NCBI GenBank assembly: GCA_964469835.1
Contig: CAYYBI010000298.1
Span: forward strand, 1 to 6,454
Direction of reading: 5' to 3'
Length of the DNA stretch: 6,454 nucleotides
Source: JAOTYV01 sp964469835
GTDB taxonomy: Bacteria > Pseudomonadota > Alphaproteobacteria > UBA8366
The position numbers were made by a program, and so were the translations under genes. Below the pieces are notes generated by a model, which worked only from the letters and a program-made list of their open reading frames with translations, searched no databases and was not told where the DNA came from. Shown piece after piece: positions 5,742 to 6,454 of the stretch; positions within the stretch are counted from its first letter, which is position 1, and each line of letters starts with the position of its first letter.

Positions 5742-6454
5742 ATGATGGGTACAATGGCGAAATCCAAGACCCTGCAACCCCTTGATCAATTCCCGGTAGA
5801 CGCCCAAAGGGCGATCCGCGGCGTCCTTACCGATATCGACGACACGCTCACGACCGACGGTCGCCTCACCGCTGAAGCCTATTCGGCGATGCAGGCGTTG
5901 CAGCAGGCCAACTTTCTCGTCATTCCGATTACCGGCCGGCCGGCCGGCTGGTGCGATCATATTGCCCGGATGTGGCCGGTCGACGCCGTCGTGGGAGAAA
6001 ACGGCGCGTTCTATTTTCACTATGACCGGGCCGCCTGTCGCATGACCCGCCGGTTCGACCAATCAGCCGAGGAGCGGGCGGAAAACCGCAGCCGGCTGGA
6101 GGCTGTTCGGGATCAAATCCTGTCGGCGGTCCCCGGTGCGGCGGTGGCCTCCGACCAGCCCTATCGCGAAACCGACCTCGCCATCGATTTTTGCGAGGAC
6201 GTGCCAGCCTTGCCGAGAGACGCGGTCGACCGTATCGTTTCCGTATTTGAAGAGGCCGGCGCCACTGCAAAAATAAGCTCTATCCATGTCAACGGCTGGT
6301 TCGGCAGCTTCGACAAGTTGACGATGGCCCGCCGCCTCATGGCGGAGGTCTTCGACACCGACCTCGGCCGGGATCAGACGCATTTCGTCTTTACCGGCGA
6401 TGCGCCGAACGATGCGCCGATGTTCGGCTTCTTCGACCACGCCGTCGGCGTCGC
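5742..6454 (+). CDS. HAD-superfamily IIB phosphatase, 3'-truncated by the window edge
   Basis: A haloacid-dehalogenase-type hydrolase, most likely a Mg2+-dependent phosphatase of a small phosphorylated compound. Counting from ATG 5742, motif I is LTDIDDTLTTDG (29-40) with nucleophile Asp31 and Asp33. Motif II is ITGRPAG (63-69) with Thr64, the probable motif III lysine is Lys192 in SFDKLTM, and motif IV is GDAPNDAP (219-226) with Asp220 and Asp224. WPVDAVVGENGAFYF (78-92), followed by an inserted region before Lys192, is typical of the IIB cap shared with Cof, sucrose-phosphate and mannosyl-3-phosphoglycerate phosphatases. In-frame ATGs lie at 5724, 5742, 5745 and 5754. A GGA at 5736-5738 favours 5742 or 5745, while 5754 (MAKSKTLQPL) also fits homologues as I remember them. 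About 237 codons are visible, and only a short C-terminus should be missing. It is divergent from glpD. The substrate cannot be deduced. Confidence 0.9.
   Translation, partial: MMGTMAKSKTLQPLDQFPVDAQRAIRGVLTDIDDTLTTDGRLTAEAYSAMQALQQANFLVIPITGRPAGWCDHIARMWPVDAVVGENGAFYFHYDRAACRMTRRFDQSAEERAENRSRLEAVRDQILSAVPGAAVASDQPYRETDLAIDFCEDVPALPRDAVDRIVSVFEEAGATAKISSIHVNGWFGSFDKLTMARRLMAEVFDTDLGRDQTHFVFTGDAPNDAPMFGFFDHAVGV

Noticed and set aside
5741..5746. TATGAT as a -10 box for the HAD gene
   Set aside because: It matches five of six positions but overlaps two of the candidate start codons. It would only serve if translation began at 5754, leaving almost no leader, and no good -35 precedes it.
5932..5949. 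Run of repeated CCGG units resembling a short tandem repeat
   Set aside because: It encodes the conserved HAD motif II segment TGRPAG with GC-rich codons; coding constraint and base composition explain it.

Overview
The window is a GC-rich (about 60% by eye) chromosomal segment of a proteobacterium. The GlpD, UgpQ and GlpK sequences look alphaproteobacterial, but that placement is an impression from remembered homologues, not a search. No rRNA, tRNA, CRISPR array, insertion sequence or prophage gene was seen.

Layout: (1) glpK, glycerol kinase, + strand, lacking about its first half-dozen codons at the left edge, ends at 1486. (2) After a 28-bp convergent gap, a Na+/phosphate cotransporter with a C-terminal PhoU-like domain lies on the - strand (1515 to about 3188). 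(3) A 224-bp divergent control region (3189-3412) holds promoter-like boxes, two inverted repeats and two possible tiny leader ORFs. (4) ugpQ, a cytoplasmic-type glycerophosphodiester phosphodiesterase, + strand, 3413-4156. (5) glpD, aerobic glycerol-3-phosphate dehydrogenase, - strand, 4090-5622, has its 3' end overlapping the 3' end of ugpQ by 67 bp. (6) A divergent gap of about 120 bp contains a candidate operator. (7) A HAD-IIB phosphatase, + strand, starts near 5742 and runs off the right edge.

The three recognised enzymes meet at one metabolite. GlpK makes sn-glycerol-3-phosphate from glycerol, UgpQ frees it from deacylated phospholipid head groups, and GlpD oxidises it to dihydroxyacetone phosphate at the membrane with electrons going to quinone. 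The phosphate transporter and the HAD phosphatase suggest a link to phosphate balance, but that link is inference.

The genes alternate strand strictly (+ - + - +), so no two neighbours can share an operon although they share a pathway. GlpK also lacks, by remembered alignment, the residues used in E. coli for inhibition by fructose-1,6-bisphosphate and by IIA-Glc. The window shows no clearly new system. The best leads are the unusual start of the transporter, the dyads at the ugpQ and glpD promoters, and the overlapping gene ends.
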